64,000 nt of DNA from Collybiopsis luxurians FD-317 M1 (Eukaryota > Basidiomycota > Agaricomycetes > Agaricales > Omphalotaceae), in assembly GCA_000827265.1 (NCBI GenBank), contig KN834782.1, forward strand, positions 118,053-182,052, given 5' to 3'. Shown here in pieces: positions 21,037-32,659 of the stretch (its first letter is position 1; each line of letters begins with the position of its first letter). The notes below the pieces were generated by a model. It was given only the letters and a program-made list of their open reading frames with translations. It was not told where the DNA came from and did no database searches. Both the position numbers and the translations under genes were made by a program.

Positions 21037-24000
21037 TGTGGATAATTCTGAGGGGGATGAGTTTGAGCCACTACTGTAACATCGAGACTCCTTGTTACTG
21101 CCCCTTGGAGCATTGCTACTAATGCCATGTCATTGTATCCCGTCTTGAATGCATACTCCTGGAATCGAATAATAAATGTTGCAAACGATTCATTGTCCAT
21201 CTGCTTGATCCAGGCCAGTTTCACCTGTGCATCTTGTGCAGGATTGAATAATCCAAAATACGATGTGAATTCCATGACAAAATCAATCCAAGTATGGAGA
21301 GCAGGGACAGGGATCCCAGCCTCTTCCTGTTTCAGCAAATTATTGTAGTGAGTAGCTGCTGCCCCTGTCAGATATGAGACAGCAAAACCAATTTTATCTG
21401 AGTCATTCTTGTAGATAGTAGGCTTGGCCATGAAAGTGCGGCAGACTTGCGAGAGGAAAGGTTCCCATTTCCACCTATCAGAACCATCGAAAGGGTCAGG
21501 TTTTTTGACATCGAGTTTTGCTTCCTTATTTAATCAATCTTTTTGCTGATCGAATTCTGGAATCTGACTCACGTCTCATCCTGCAGGACCCAGTTCTCCT
21601 CTCTCACCTCTGGGGCCTTGTACAGCTACCCATCCATTTGCCGGGTGCCAATATGCATTGTGATTCGAACCCCATCGTCAGGATTATCGGGTGGTCCTCC
21701 TGGGCTACCTGGTCCTCCTGGTCCCCCCGGTCCCCCTGGTCCACTACCTCCAGATCCCCCTCTAAAACTGCCATTTCTACTACCTCTTTCTCTTTCTGAA
21801 TTTCCATCACTAATTCCTCCCATCTGCATGACTCCTCCATACGGGGGTCCTCCTGGAGGTCCTCCTGGAGCTCCTGCTACTCCATACCCTCTGTAGGTAC
21901 TGGCATGATTCAAGTAGTCATATGTCGGCTCCACTACATAGGGTCTATATTCTTGAGTCCCCGATCTCCAATATTGTTCAGCTGGAACTCTCGCAGATTC
22001 CTGATGCATCGAGACAATAGGGTGATAATCATTCATTACTCATCCGGGTGTTCTATGTGGAATTGCAGGTATCGAGTCAAAATTTCTGCCAGTCAGATGG
22101 ACGTATTGCCTAGAAGCAGCTGTAAATACAGGTGGAGTGAATCCTGCGGCCTGCAGTACGGTTTCCACAACTACTGGTGGTGGGACATGCACTGTTTGTT
22201 GAACTGCAGGCTGTTGAGGGGGGACTTCTGTGATTCTCAGTGGTTCGGAAGTCTGATGACTCAATTCCCTAGTGGAAGGATTAACCACTTTCCCTCTACC
22301 CTTTACATTTTGTAGGGGGGTGAATTCCTTTTTCTCTAGTGGGGGCATTGGGTGATGAGTCTCGAGAGCTGAAGGGTGAAGCTGGTCTTCAGAAAATGAG
22401 AGATCCCAGTCATCTTGACTTCTCACAAAGTTAAATCCTTCATTCTCAAATTCATTCCTTTCCCCTGAGGGTGGGGCATATGCCATATTCCACCATATTA
22501 CCTGACCTGGTCCCAATGTCTCCCATTGGTTTTGCTGTTCACTGACTCAGGCCGTGTTTCCAGGATCTGAATATCACCCCCAGCAGACCAAAATATGACT
22601 GCTGTAAAAGGTTAGGTAATATAATATATTTTTCCTTAGAATTTTAGTAATTTTTCCGGAATTAATATCTCTCATATTGCCCTGGTAAAAGGCATGGGAA
22701 TCAGGATATTGATCCACAGGGTGAGATTCATTAGCAAAATGAGTTGTCGATACAGCATACTTGTCTCAGGTAGCCCATCTTTCCAATCGTAGAGCTGCAT
22801 TGAGAGGAATTTCACCTCCAATACATACTTTTGAGCTTCCAGCTTGCAAATGTTCTGCTCTGGGAGAGAAAATCTCCTGCTTGGTTTGGGTTTTGAGACT
22901 CATATGAGGATCCCCTGTGGTCATTGCAGCTTCCAGCTCATCTGTCACTGATTCCATCTGGGCTCTTAGTACCCATGAGCCTCCCACATCTCCATGGATT
23001 CTTTCCTTGTACTGCTTCGCTAGGTGAATATCCTCGTCTCAAGGATTTATCGCACTCATCAGCATGTCGCTGGCATTTTGCAATGCCAAATGTCTCACAG
23101 TTCTTTCTGAAAAGAATTCATTCTCCTCCTTTTGAGACTTTCCTGAGGAGGATTTGAGTTCCCAAACCCTGTCGGCTGTCCTCACCTGGTGTTCACCCCT
23201 TTCTTCGGGTACTATTAGCAGCCTGCAGTCCAGTTCAGTGGGTGGAAGTCACCTCAACTCTTCCAGATCCTCATAACTTGGAGTAGTAGTATTTCCCATA
23301 GATCTACAATACTCCTTTGCCACCTGAGCTATTTTCTGCTGGTCCTGAAATTGACTTGTATAACTGTAACCCCCAATAAGGTCATCTGCTCTTGCAGATC
23401 ATCCTTGTTCCACTTTATCTAATAGTGATAACATAGGAGAGTTCAGCATTTTCCTCTCTTCATTATCCACTATTGTATTAAGCGGAAAGTTGATTTGAGA
23501 TTTTTGTATTGACTCAAGACGCCTCATAGTGGCCTCATTCACCATTTCCATTTGTTCAGGATCCATAATCAGCTGTGATAGCCATAGGGCTCCTTCGTAT
23601 ACTTCTTTTGACTGGAATAATTCATTATTTATTCCATTAGGTAGCTGGGAAGGTCATTGCATTAAACATTTCTGAAAATAGGCAGCTAGTACCCAGAAAT
23701 TGTCCTTCATTTCCAGGTCTTGACCATTAATAATTCGAATATAATATTGCATTGCCTTTATTAATTCAAAACATGTGCATTGATTGATTTGAAGTAAATC
23801 AACCAATTGATGTGTTAATTCTGTCAACAGTACGACATGAACATTCTGGTAGGGAGGGGACATTAAGGAACTCTCGCGGTTCCAATTCTGTGTCTCCTTC
23901 ATGAATTCTTCTGTCATTGGAGGCGCAGGTAATGGACTGCTTTGCTCCAGCGACGAGACAGTTCTTCTACCTATATCAGGGATTGGGCTCAACAATCCCT

Positions 24001-24781
24001 GAGCCTGTATCGTGTCGCTTTCTACTATCAGAGTAGACCATTTTAAATTGAACAGAGACCGTGGGCCCCTTAATGAGAGTGGACCCAATGAGTATAACCC
24101 CTGACTCGTCTCTTGTTCTGATTGTTGCAATGCAAATTTAGATTCTTCTTCTCTTGGTGTGAGAGGAAGTGGACATCTGATATGTTCTAATGGGGAGATG
24201 ACCTTGTGTCTCACTCCTATAGATGTATATTGTGTCATTGGAGATATGCCAATATCTTCATAATAATCCTTGTTCTCAGGATGAGTTGGCATGTGGAAGG
24301 GGCATGTCGAGCTGACTCCCACACTAAAGCCTCGAGGATCTTCTGGGGAACGAGTTAATTCTGATAAATGAATTGTTTCTTGTTCCCTTCCTTTCTTGGA
24401 TATTATTGGGGCACTTTGTGTTGGCCTCATGGCTAGCCTCAAGTCAGCTCTCGCTGCCATATGATATGGCTGACCTCGCTGGGAGCAACTCAAAACATAT
24501 GGTGTCGAGACCAGGTGTCCCAGAACATGAGGAGACCCGTGTTCGACAGGATTTTCCAGGTCAAATGGGTTTCTATCATTATGTTCCAAAATTTCCCCCA
24601 TTCTTGAGGGTATGGCACTTCTTGCAGGTGCTGATGAAACTGAGTGGTTGTCCAGTGTAGAAGCTCCACATCGCTCCTCTCTTCTCTGGAACCTTGTAGC
24701 TCTCGCTGCTCTTTGGCATTCTTGTTCTTGACGCTGTCTTTCTTGTTCACTTACAAAATGTTTCGCAGGTTCCCCAGACAT
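21033..24781 (-). pseudogene. Gag with very long N-terminal extension, copy 1
   Basis: ATG at 24781 (MSGEPAKHFVSEQE) opens a 375-codon frame. The same frame then continues past TGA codons, several of which are CGA in the other copy. It covers a charged Gln/Glu-rich N-terminus, a middle region, and a Pro/Gly-rich collagen-like tract (GPGGPGGPGGPGSPGG at about 21710). The Gag core sits at 21431-21033 (GFAVSYLTGAAATHYNNLLK, SYFGLFNPAQDAQVKLAWIK, ESFATFIIRFQEYAFKTGYN). No zinc knuckle is seen. Around 22560-22700 about 125 bp differ completely from the other copy. The extension of roughly 1,100 residues before the core is far longer than usual for Ty3/gypsy Gag. Confidence 0.75.
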
Positions 24782-24796
24782 CTCGGTGATGGAGAG

Positions 24797-24808
24797 AATG
24801 CTGTTATT
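24797..24808 (-). promoter_or_regulatory. Putative self-priming primer-binding site, copy 1
   Basis: On the element's sense strand this is AATAACAGCATT, two bases inside the 5' LTR. It is exactly complementary to AATGCTGTTATT in the LTR just downstream of its TATA box. Confidence 0.6.
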
Positions 24809-24809
24809 T

Positions 24810-25504
24810 TGTTAGGACCTTTACTACCTTTGTTGTTAGAAGCTTGTAGCAGGTTCAATGAATAGAAAGTATTTTGTTATACCACAGCCGAGACAGAATA
24901 TGCGATGGGGAGTCACTACGTATGACAGGTGAACAAGTCCTGTACGGTTTTGGTATTGGATGTGGAGGAATGATCCTTGAGTGTCAAATAATAAATCTAG
25001 TAGCTCGGTGCAACTAGAAATAGTATATCGAAAGAACTTGTTAAGATGGTATTAATGAGGGTTGACTCGGAAGGTTTGTGACTTGGTGTCCGTTTACCCT
25101 ACGAGATGGAATATTCAAAAGGCTACGGCAGTCAAATAGTCTTGTTGATTGGTTTGACAAGTGAGAAGTGGATATGCCAGTGACTTGGTGTCAATGGGGT
25201 TTGCTTGACTCAGTGTTAAGCAGAATAATATTATAGACTAGTGAACAAGAGAACAGAAACAACACAGATCAAGATAATTCAGGTAATAACAGCATTATTG
25301 TGGGAGATGTAGGTACAAGGCTTTTATACTCTGCAGGGAGACATGTGGTCTTGTGAATAGAAGTTTGGAATGAGCAACTGGTTAGTTCGCCTTGTGAAAC
25401 ACGTGTCAGATTTGGAGAGCCAAATTAATTGGTAAGACTATTATCGAGTCGTGTGGTGAGTGTAGTGGTTGGAAAGAGCAGAAAAAATAGTGTAGGGCAT
25501 AACA
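24810..25504 (-). repeat. 5' LTR of copy 1 (695 bp)
   Basis: In element orientation it starts TGTTATGCCCTACACT and ends GGTCCTAACA. It contains GTATAAAAGCC as TATA box. The length equals that of both LTRs of the 43-54 kb copy. Confidence 0.9.
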
Positions 25505-25930
25505 ATGATGAACAGTGTTCTATTGTAGAGTGGACTGCAGAACACAGGTTCAGATGTAAGTGGAGTGTTCAAGACTATGAATGGATGGGTATGTTCCTCC
25601 TTCCATTGCTCTTTCAATTTATGGCTTTGGAACACTCGATGATACACAGATCTGGTAATTTTCAGTGGAAGGTTTTGTAGCGGCTCCTCTATTTTTGCAT
25701 ATGCTTGGTCTTGGAAGTGGCCAGTGATGCCAAGGAAGGATGCGGCCAGTTTACAATATCTGTGAGCTTTGTCGCTGTCATTATCAACAAATAACTCTAG
25801 GCCTCCATTTGCAACCAAGTCGCCCAAGGTTGTAGCTGTTACATGGGCAAATGTTGATGGCACACCTATCACCTGGAATGCCATTTGTTTGTACCAGAAG
25901 TATCCTAGCCCTTCAATGTAGGAGCAAAAA
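25505..25930 (-). pseudogene. Ty3/gypsy RT fragment split by copy 1
   Basis: The minus frame reads QMAFQVIGVPSTFAHVTATT, LGDLVANGGLELFVDN, SFLGITGHFQDQAYAKIEEP and YHRVFQSHKLKEQWKEEHTH, then LTSEPVFCSPLYNRTLF at the LTR boundary. These match RT and connection motifs of basidiomycete gypsy elements. The catalytic (Y/F)xDD is FVDN here, and the segment after it is deleted. The LTR of copy 1 begins directly at 25504, so copy 1 inserted into this older element. Probably the same family as the remnant at 11880-13440. Confidence 0.75.
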
Positions 25931-26729
25931 TACAGTCATTACTCTACTGCTGTTTTGCACACATAGAAACCTGATGCAAAATCAAACAATGAGAGATATT
26001 GGTGGCCACTGAAGCACTGTTGTTTCTTGCACAAGTTATGTTGGACCATTGGTACATGTCAGACCCAAGCTTTTTGGTAGTTACTTTGGTAGATGTGTGT
26101 ACATAGCTAGGTATTTTGTAGTAATTGAGTACTGAAACTAATTGTAGACACTCCCCAGACCTAGGGGAATGGGAACTACATATTCAGCAAATAATACTCA
26201 TGGCTGAGATACATATGTGCAGAGCATGACACAGGTAAGTATGTAGAACTGTGTTGCAGTGAGACCAGAGATGAGTCAAAGATGTAAGCACAAAGTGGCA
26301 CAGAGCAAGTGTCAAGCACAGGCAGTGATGTAAGCTCAAACACAAAGATAAAATGAGAGAGTGATCTCAACAGCAGTGATAGCACAGAGGGTCAATCACA
26401 ATGATCAAAGGATGTCACTCTGGTCACCAATGACCAAGAGGTTGAGAGAGGGAACTAGAAGCTATCTACTGCCCTATATATATGAGAGTCAACAAGAAGG
26501 GTAAGAGAACCATAAGAAGGTGAAAGGATAATAGTGCAGGAACAAGAAGGTGAAATGCATGTGGCTGTACTGGAAAAGACAATAACTAGGTGGCAGGTGC
26601 AAGAAGGGGATTAGGAATCACTTTAGTATATTGAATAGAATGAAAAGACAATAGTATCATGTGCAATGGGCATTTAAGAGGTCATATATCACAGGAGTAT
26701 TGGAATGATGAAACATGGTCATGTGAAGG
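25931..26729. other. Non-coding, possibly LTR-like
   Basis: No coding signal. The 26200-26700 part is purine-rich with CCCTATATATATGAGAG near 26470. It could be the LTR or leader of the older gypsy element, but I could not define ends. Confidence 0.3.
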
Positions 26730-27426
26730 TGTTAGGACCTTTTACTACCTTTGTTGTTAGAGGCTTGTAGTAGGTTCAAAGAATAGAAAGTAATTTATTA
26801 TACCACAGCTGAGACAGAATATGCAATGGGGAGTCACTACGTACGACAGGTGAACGAGTCCTGTATGGTTTGGGTATTGGATGTGGAGGAATGATCCTCG
26901 AGTGTCGAATAACAAATCTAGTAGCTCAGTGCAACTAGAAATTGTATATCAAAAGAACTCATTAAGATGGTATTAATGAGGGTTGACTCAGGAGGTTCAT
27001 GACTCAGTGTCCGTTTACCCTACGAGATGGAATATTCAAAAGGCTATGGCAGTCAAATAGTCTTGTTGATCAGTTCAACAAGTGAGAGGTAGATACACCA
27101 GTGACTCAGTGTCAATGGGGTTTGCTTGACTCAGTGTTAAGCAGAATAATATTAGAAACTAGTGAACAAGAGAATAGAAACAACACAGGTCAAGATAGTT
27201 CAGGTAATAACAGCATTATTGTGAGAGATGTAAGTACAAGGCTTCTATACTCTGCGGGAAGACATGTGGTCTTGTGAATAGGAGTTTGGAATGAGCAACT
27301 GGTTAGTTTGCCTTGAGAAATGTGTGTCAGATTTGGAGAGTCTGGATTGAATGGTAGAACTATTATCGAGTTGTGTGGTGAGTGTACTGGTTGGAAAGAG
27401 CAGAAAAAATAGTGTAGGACATAACA
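26730..27426 (-). repeat. 3' LTR of copy 3 (697 bp)
   Basis: The plus strand begins TGTTAGGACC and ends GTAGGACATAACA. It contains the self-priming complement AATAACAGCATT and the TATA region. Diverged from the other LTRs mainly by C/T and G/A changes. Confidence 0.9.
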
Positions 27427-27437
27427 TTACCCCCCCC
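27427..27437 (-). other. Polypurine tract, copy 3
   Basis: The sense (minus) strand reads GGGGGGGGTAA directly before the LTR, the expected plus-strand priming site. Confidence 0.75.
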
Positions 27438-27567
27438 AAGGTCCTTGAGCCCTCAAAAGGATGCATAGCTTTTGATGCAACATGGTGTTGTGACTGCTGC
27501 GCCATCAGATTGAGCTTTCAATGTGCCGGCTGCCAAATTTTGATCAAAAACTCTAAGTCCAAAGCCC

Positions 27568-27575
27568 TTATAAAG
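27568..27575 (+). promoter_or_regulatory. TATA box of aORF1, copy 3
   Basis: TTATAAAG sits about 50 nt upstream of the aORF1 start region. The same box and spacing occur at 53041-53050 in the 43-54 kb copy. Confidence 0.5.
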
Positions 27576-27622
27576 CTGGCACTCTGGGTTTTTGAGTCAA
27601 TTTCTTCTTTCCCCCTGACCAC

Positions 27623-29240
27623 TATATCTTCATCTCAATCATTACTGACCAGCCTGTTGCATTGTCTAGTAATATGGGAGGGTTGAAGCCCCAACTCATC
27701 ATCAAGGTTCTGCAGTTTTTCCAATCGGCGTCCCTGGTTCCCTTCTCCAATGCACTTCCCTCTGTTCCCCAGTGGCCAAGAAGATGTGACGTGTGGCCTT
27801 TGAGTGCAGTGTGCATCTCCAGTATCCCTCGATTCCTATTTCAGACAGTGTTCCCTCTTCCCTTCCTACTGACATCCAGCCTATTTATGAGGACACTTAT
27901 CTCACCAACTCAAGTCCTGAGGTTTTGGAAAGGATAGCTGCCAATGAGTGGAAGAATATTTTCAGACATTACCCATCTTGTGAGTACTGCACCTTGCATA
28001 ACCTTCATTCCACCTGCTCCCTTTGCCCCAATTCCTTGTTGTGTGCTACTTGTGAAGCAAACTATCCTTCTATCAAGAAGTTCTGTTCCTTCAAAAGTGT
28101 CTTTCGACTCCTTCAATTCCATATCCTCACTAAACTCCCCCTCATTGTTGCCTATTGTTTTGTGTCAAGTCGAGGGCTCTTTACTATTCAGGACAAGGAA
28201 TGGACAGCCTTAGCAATGGGGTTACAAAACGTTCCTTACTACTGTGATCATCTAGAGGAGTTTGGATTAGTGTTGGACAGACTGAGGGCTTCAAAGGGCA
28301 AAAGGAAAGCTGGTGAGTCTGATGAGTCTGTGATTATTATAAGTACTCATTATCTTTCTAGTCATCTCTTCGAATGCCTTTCAAAAGAGTCAGCTCCTTC
28401 GACAGGAGAGGGTGCATTTAGGGGAGCCGAGTTGCAAACAAGTTGTTCCAGCTTCATCCTGTAAGGGGAAGGAGGTTGTTCATGACCCCATAGATGTTGA
28501 TGTGGAAATGGAAGCTCTGGAAGAACTGGATGCAATGAATTTAGATTATCCCAAAGAAGTTCCACCTCCCCCTGTTCCTGTTCCAACACCACCTGCTCCT
28601 GTCTGGAAGGCCATCAACAACTGATCCTATTGCAAGGTTTCCAGTTTGAAGACCTGTTTTTTTGAACCTCTTGTTAAGCGAGTCCCCTCCAATGACTCTT
28701 CCCCTACTTGGGACGAAAGTGAGTTTCACTATTTTTTCATTCATATTGCCATTCTAACTAATTCCTTTTTCAGTGATACAAACTGCCATCAAATGTGTTG
28801 TCCTGAGGATATCTGCATTTGTTTCTGGTCCCAGAAAAATGATGCTTGAGCAGGATCTTTGGGTGTTGGCGGATGGTATTCTTCAAGGAGCATTTGACAA
28901 TCTCAAGGAGCAATTGGTGAGTACTTCCCTGATTTTGAGTCTTTCGTTGTAATGCTGACTGTTCTCATGTACTTTCCATAGAATCATTCTTCTTCCCAAC
29001 CCCCTGCCCTGTTCTCCAAGGCATCCTTTCTCCAATTTTTTGAGTCATTATCCATTATCAATATGTCCTCCATGAACATCATTGATTCCCAACAAGATGA
29101 GCTCCTCCAAGTGTATTGAGAGTATTAAGCTTTGTCTTGATCAATGGAGCATATCAAGGCCAAAAACCTCCAATTGAAGGAGCAGGTGTCTTTGCAGGAC
29201 AGTCAGTTGAAGGAGAAGGACAAGGAACTAACTTGTCTCA
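27623..29240 (+). pseudogene. aORF1, copy 3 (start lost, 3' truncated)
   Basis: The ATG position of the intact copy reads ATA here. Recognisable parts are PSLPTDIQPIYEDTYLTNSS, the complete Cys cluster (CEYC...CSLC...CATC...FC; CX2CX8CX2CX5CX2CX10C), and FCSFKSVFRLLQFHILTKLP. A CGA (Arg) is retained where the 52-kb copy has TGA. Then an intron near 28312-28360, the acidic EELDAMNLDYPKEVPPPPVP, a MMLEQDLW-type exon and the coiled coil cut off at 29240. Same gene as 14831-16571 and 51060-52993. Confidence 0.7.
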
Positions 29241-30509
29241 CCCCCAGCGCTGTGGTATTTAACAGCCGTAAAAGGCTTCGAAAAAAATATAATTTTACCA
29301 AGTATATTACAGTGAATTTTTCCCTTGAGATTGAGCTTCTTTTTCCACCGTAAAATAGAGTGTGAAAGATTTGATTCTGCCATAGCAATGCTGCCCATAA
29401 AAGTCATTTATAATTCTCAAATACTTCTTAAGGTAAAGGACTTGAATGTCCTAAAAGAAATCAAAACTGTCATGGCTAATATTGCAGCTGAAACAAAAGA
29501 ACTTCAGCCATGAATATATATATAGTAGTTCATTCACTTTTGCATGTGTAATAAATTGAATTTCCCAGGGTATTTATCCATGGATATTAATAAGATTTTA
29601 TGGCTGCAAAAAGCAAAGGCAATCACCAGGCAATCACTGGGTGCTGAGAGGGCACTGAGTAGGCACCATATGCCCAACCATTGGGCTAGCAGAGGTCGAG
29701 CAGTGGCATGGTCTGAAAATCAGATCTATATACTGCTATTGCATTGTTGCTGACATGTGACCTTGACTACATCCAGACTCCATGCTCAGCAGTCTCTTGA
29801 CGTATCTTCATGAACTTCCTCTTTGACAGCTAATCAGGCTTGTTCAGCAGCAAGAGCTTTTTTTCTTTCATCTTTAAATTCCAATCCCTCTTTTCTTCTT
29901 AAACTGGCCTAATGTATGCTGAAAAAGCAACAGTGGAGACATTGGTCCCAAATTTCTTGCCTTTGAGGACCAGCTTAATTCCTTTTTACCAGCATCTTCA
30001 TGGACTCCCAAATTGAACCCAAATGGTCTGCCATTGGTTTTTGTAGTGGTACTTTACCAGTTTGATACTTATTACCCCCATCTTGCTAATTTACTTTTCT
30101 TCAGCTAGTCACAGCTTCATTGCTATCCTCACTCAAAGGTGATGAAACAATGCGTACCGTCCTCACTGTCCCAAGACTATTTTTTGCCGACTTCAATATG
30201 TCATCTGAGAAGTGGCAAGCTAAAGGCAAATGCTATCAACTTTCTTTATTGTCTGACTTATAACAGGAGCCTCAAAATATCTGAATTGAGTGGCCCGGAA
30301 TTTTTGAATCAAACATTCCCTGACTAGGAAGAAATCAAAATGGTCTCAGCTTTCTTGTTATTCTCGCTCAAAGGCGATGAAACAACTCTTACTGCCCTCA
30401 GCATTGTTCTCAACTGAGATTGCCTGCTTCAAAGGACACCGATTGTCCTCTGTGTCCTTACACCCAGAAAGGTGAGCTGATTCTCTAGTTAAATGGGACA
30501 TCGCTTAAA
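29241..30509. other. Intergenic, no gene recognised
   Basis: Only short ORFs. The minus strand near 29900-30060 reads a broken but coherent stretch (PMADHLGSIWESMKMLV) without a recognised family. Two similar segments (CAAAGGTGATGAAACAA near 30134 and CAAAGGCGATGAAACAA near 30370) suggest an old local duplication. Confidence 0.35.
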
Positions 30510-31291
30510 ATGGGTTTCTTTCTGATTTTACAAAGAATGAGTACTCAAAGCTTGGATTTCCTTTGCGTAGACAATACAAAAACAGAGCGTAAAAGAGTAA
30601 GGAGAAGCAGGATTGTTGAGCGGATGATGTCGGAAGGGGAGGATGAACAAGGTCTTGAATGTTACCCCGATGGTGTCCCTGCCAAAAGACTGGCCCATAA
30701 ATGATATGACGATGATGATAACTCCTGGGAAGCCTGGGACAGCTTTGATTCTGAGGACAAAGAAGACCTCGCCAATCCCATTACACAAGACAACAAAGAG
30801 TCTGATGAGGAAGAAAGGGAAGAAGAAGTGTTGAAAACCTCGGACCCATCTACCTTGCTCATGTCCCTTCCTCATTCACACCCTACACTGAGCCAGTCCA
30901 CACTCCAGACAATTGGTTCACTGGGTTGGACAATGTGGTTGATAGGATCATAGTTTCCACAGGTGACAAAGAGTGTTTGTGCAACCAGGATGTGGTATTT
31001 TATGAGAAGATGAAGGAACATCATGGGAATGCTGTTTTGGTGGTACAGGAAGGTGGCATCCAATTATGGATTTCTTTCTTACGGAGGTGCCGCTTGAGAA
31101 TATGTTGACGCCAATTGTGCTCGAGTGGATTGCAAAGGGGTTCAAGGGTTGATTCAAAACTTTGAACAATCTTTTGGCTTTTATTTCTTTTTTTGATGAT
31201 CATTTTATGACTTACTTTAGAACAGTTAATTAGTCATATTGTATACAGCAAGCTTGGGCTTGTAATTTATTAATGTTAGTTGTGTATCATG

Positions 31292-31332
31292 CAAATATCA
31301 TGTTGATTTCATACAACCCACTGAGCACCTCT
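31292..31332 (+). repeat. 41-bp direct repeat, copy A
   Basis: CAAATATCATGTTGATTTCA followed by TACAACCCACTGAGCACCTCT. Repeated at 31682-31722 with five base differences, all at TG/CA or CG-derived sites. Confidence 0.85.
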
Positions 31333-31681
31333 CCCTCATTAGTCAAATGCATCAGCTGCAAGTCCTACCTCTGTCTTACTGCGAACTGCAAAGTCCATGA
31401 ATTAAATGATGCCAAGTGTTGTCTCCAGCACCCCAACAATGTCTACTGCAAAGAGTGCATTCTCAGACCCATTGAAGGCAGTAGCACCCCTGAACCTCAT
31501 TTGAGGTCATGCCTGGACAAAGAATGCAGCAATTGGATGTGTAAGCAGGACTGGAGGTGGTGCTTAGGTGAACCCCTTGACTCTGTCAAAGCAATTGGAG
31601 CCGAAGAACCTGAGGAATTGAAAGAGGACCATTTTCAAGTTAAGAAACACAAGAAGGAACCCCAGTCTTGACACAATCACA

Positions 31682-31722
31682 CAAATATCACGTTGATTTT
31701 GTACAACCCACTGAGTGCCTCT
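31682..31722 (+). repeat. 41-bp direct repeat, copy B
   Basis: CAAATATCACGTTGATTTTG followed by TACAACCCACTGAGTGCCTCT. Flanks the Cys-rich exon together with 31292-31332. Confidence 0.85.
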
Positions 31723-32659
31723 TGGATTTTCTCACTCATCTCAACCTACTCTGATGTCATTAATATTGTCTTTTCAACCATTATAACCAAGCAGACAGTG
31801 ACAATCACAATACCAACTCTCCTCCCCCAACCACAACTATTCCCCTGTCTACTTCCTGATGCACCTCCGGCAAAGCCTATGCCTTTGTTGAAAGGTCCGA
31901 ATGTCAACATTTCTGGAAATGCAAATGAGAACTTATGTCAGATACGGGCATATGAATAGATGGCAGAATTTACAAGCTGAGATGGATGAATTGAGCAATG
32001 AGGAGATGCAGATGGAGGAATTGGTGGGTTATTACCAATTATTATTCAGAGAATGAAGGAAATTAATATAAAAGTCTTGGCCTGCAGGGTTTGGCAGTCC
32101 AATATTGAGGATTTTTGTTCTTTGTGCCGATTGGAAAAATGTTGACAGTGATGGAGGAAAAGAACGACGTATGTTTCATTTCATTTCTTTTTTTTTGTTG
32201 TCTTGTTTTCACTCAATCACATTCTAAATCTGACATTTCATGTTATTGCACAGGCTGATGAAGATAAATCAGAAGAGTTGGCTTCTGCTGCATCTGGAAG
32301 TCCTCCTTCAGTCATGGAAGATGAAGGGGAGGGGAGCAACAAGTCTACACAGGATCTGGACGCCAGTATGGAAGATTTGGATGAGGAGGGTCAGAACTCA
32401 GACGAGGAGATGAATGAAGGGGAGACTGAGGAGTTGGATGAAGGACCTTCTGATAGTTTTGGTTGAAGATTCATAGTACGTGTGGGTGTATTATTACTGT
32501 TGTATATTGATTCGCTGGTGCATTGCGCAACTTGGTTTCTCAATTGTGGACATCTTATTTCATCTCAGATTGCAAGCACTAAATTATGGAATGAGGACAG
32601 ATATGTGTTCTGATTTATTGATTACCTTCCACCTGCAGGAATACCAGAAGAGCTCCACC

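Larger units (their letters stand above)
14831..25504 (-). mobile_element. Chromodomain Ty3/gypsy element, copy 1 (3' truncated)
   Basis: Minus-oriented copy with 5' LTR at 24810-25504, followed leftward by Gag, RT-RNase H, integrase, chromodomain and then two genes on the opposite (plus) strand. Homology to the 43-54 kb copy ends at about 14831 inside aORF1, so the 3' LTR and the start of aORF1 are missing. The Gag C-terminus and protease are also absent: Gag (ending ...THPPQNYPQ) runs straight into RT ([13 protein letters not shown]). It is inserted into a Ty3/gypsy RT relic whose broken end is at 25505. Frameshifts and TGA stops make it inactive. Confidence 0.85.
26730..29240 (-). mobile_element. 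Chromodomain Ty3/gypsy element, copy 3 (3' fragment)
   Basis: A minus-oriented 3' end: LTR 26730-27426, polypurine tract (eight C on the plus strand, 27430-27437), then aORF1 on the plus strand until homology stops at about 29240 in the coiled coil (KDKELTCL). Gag, pol and aORF2 are absent. It overlaps in content with copy 1, so it is a separate insertion. Confidence 0.85.
30510..32466 (+). pseudogene. Cys-rich / coiled-coil / acidic protein gene, fragmented
   Basis: Pieces in order: an acidic region at 30710-30840 (FDSEDKEDLANP, EEEREEEVLKTSDPS), then NWFTGLDNVVDRIIVSTGDK with ECLC. A Cys-rich exon follows at 31330-31671 (CISCKSYLCLTANCKVH, CCLQH, YCKECILRP, CLDKECSNWMCKQDW). Next come a coiled-coil exon (NRWQNLQAEMDELSNEEMQM), then IGKMLTVMEEKND, an intron at about 32170-32252, and an acidic tail ADEDKSEELASAASG to EELDEGPSDSFG with TGA at 32464-32466. 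The Cys cluster then coiled coil and acidic tail recalls unnamed multi-exon proteins common in mushroom genomes, and resembles aORF1 in architecture. Frames do not join cleanly, so a relic is likely. Confidence 0.45.

Noticed and set aside
21543..21896. Proline-rich plus-strand ORF (GLPGPPGPPGPPGPL)
   Set aside because: Reverse complement of the Gly/Pro-rich Gag tract; GC-rich repeats are open in several frames.
14831..29240. Copies 1 and 3 as two halves of one broken element
   Set aside because: Both contain the same aORF1 region (overlapping content) with many differences, so they are separate insertions.
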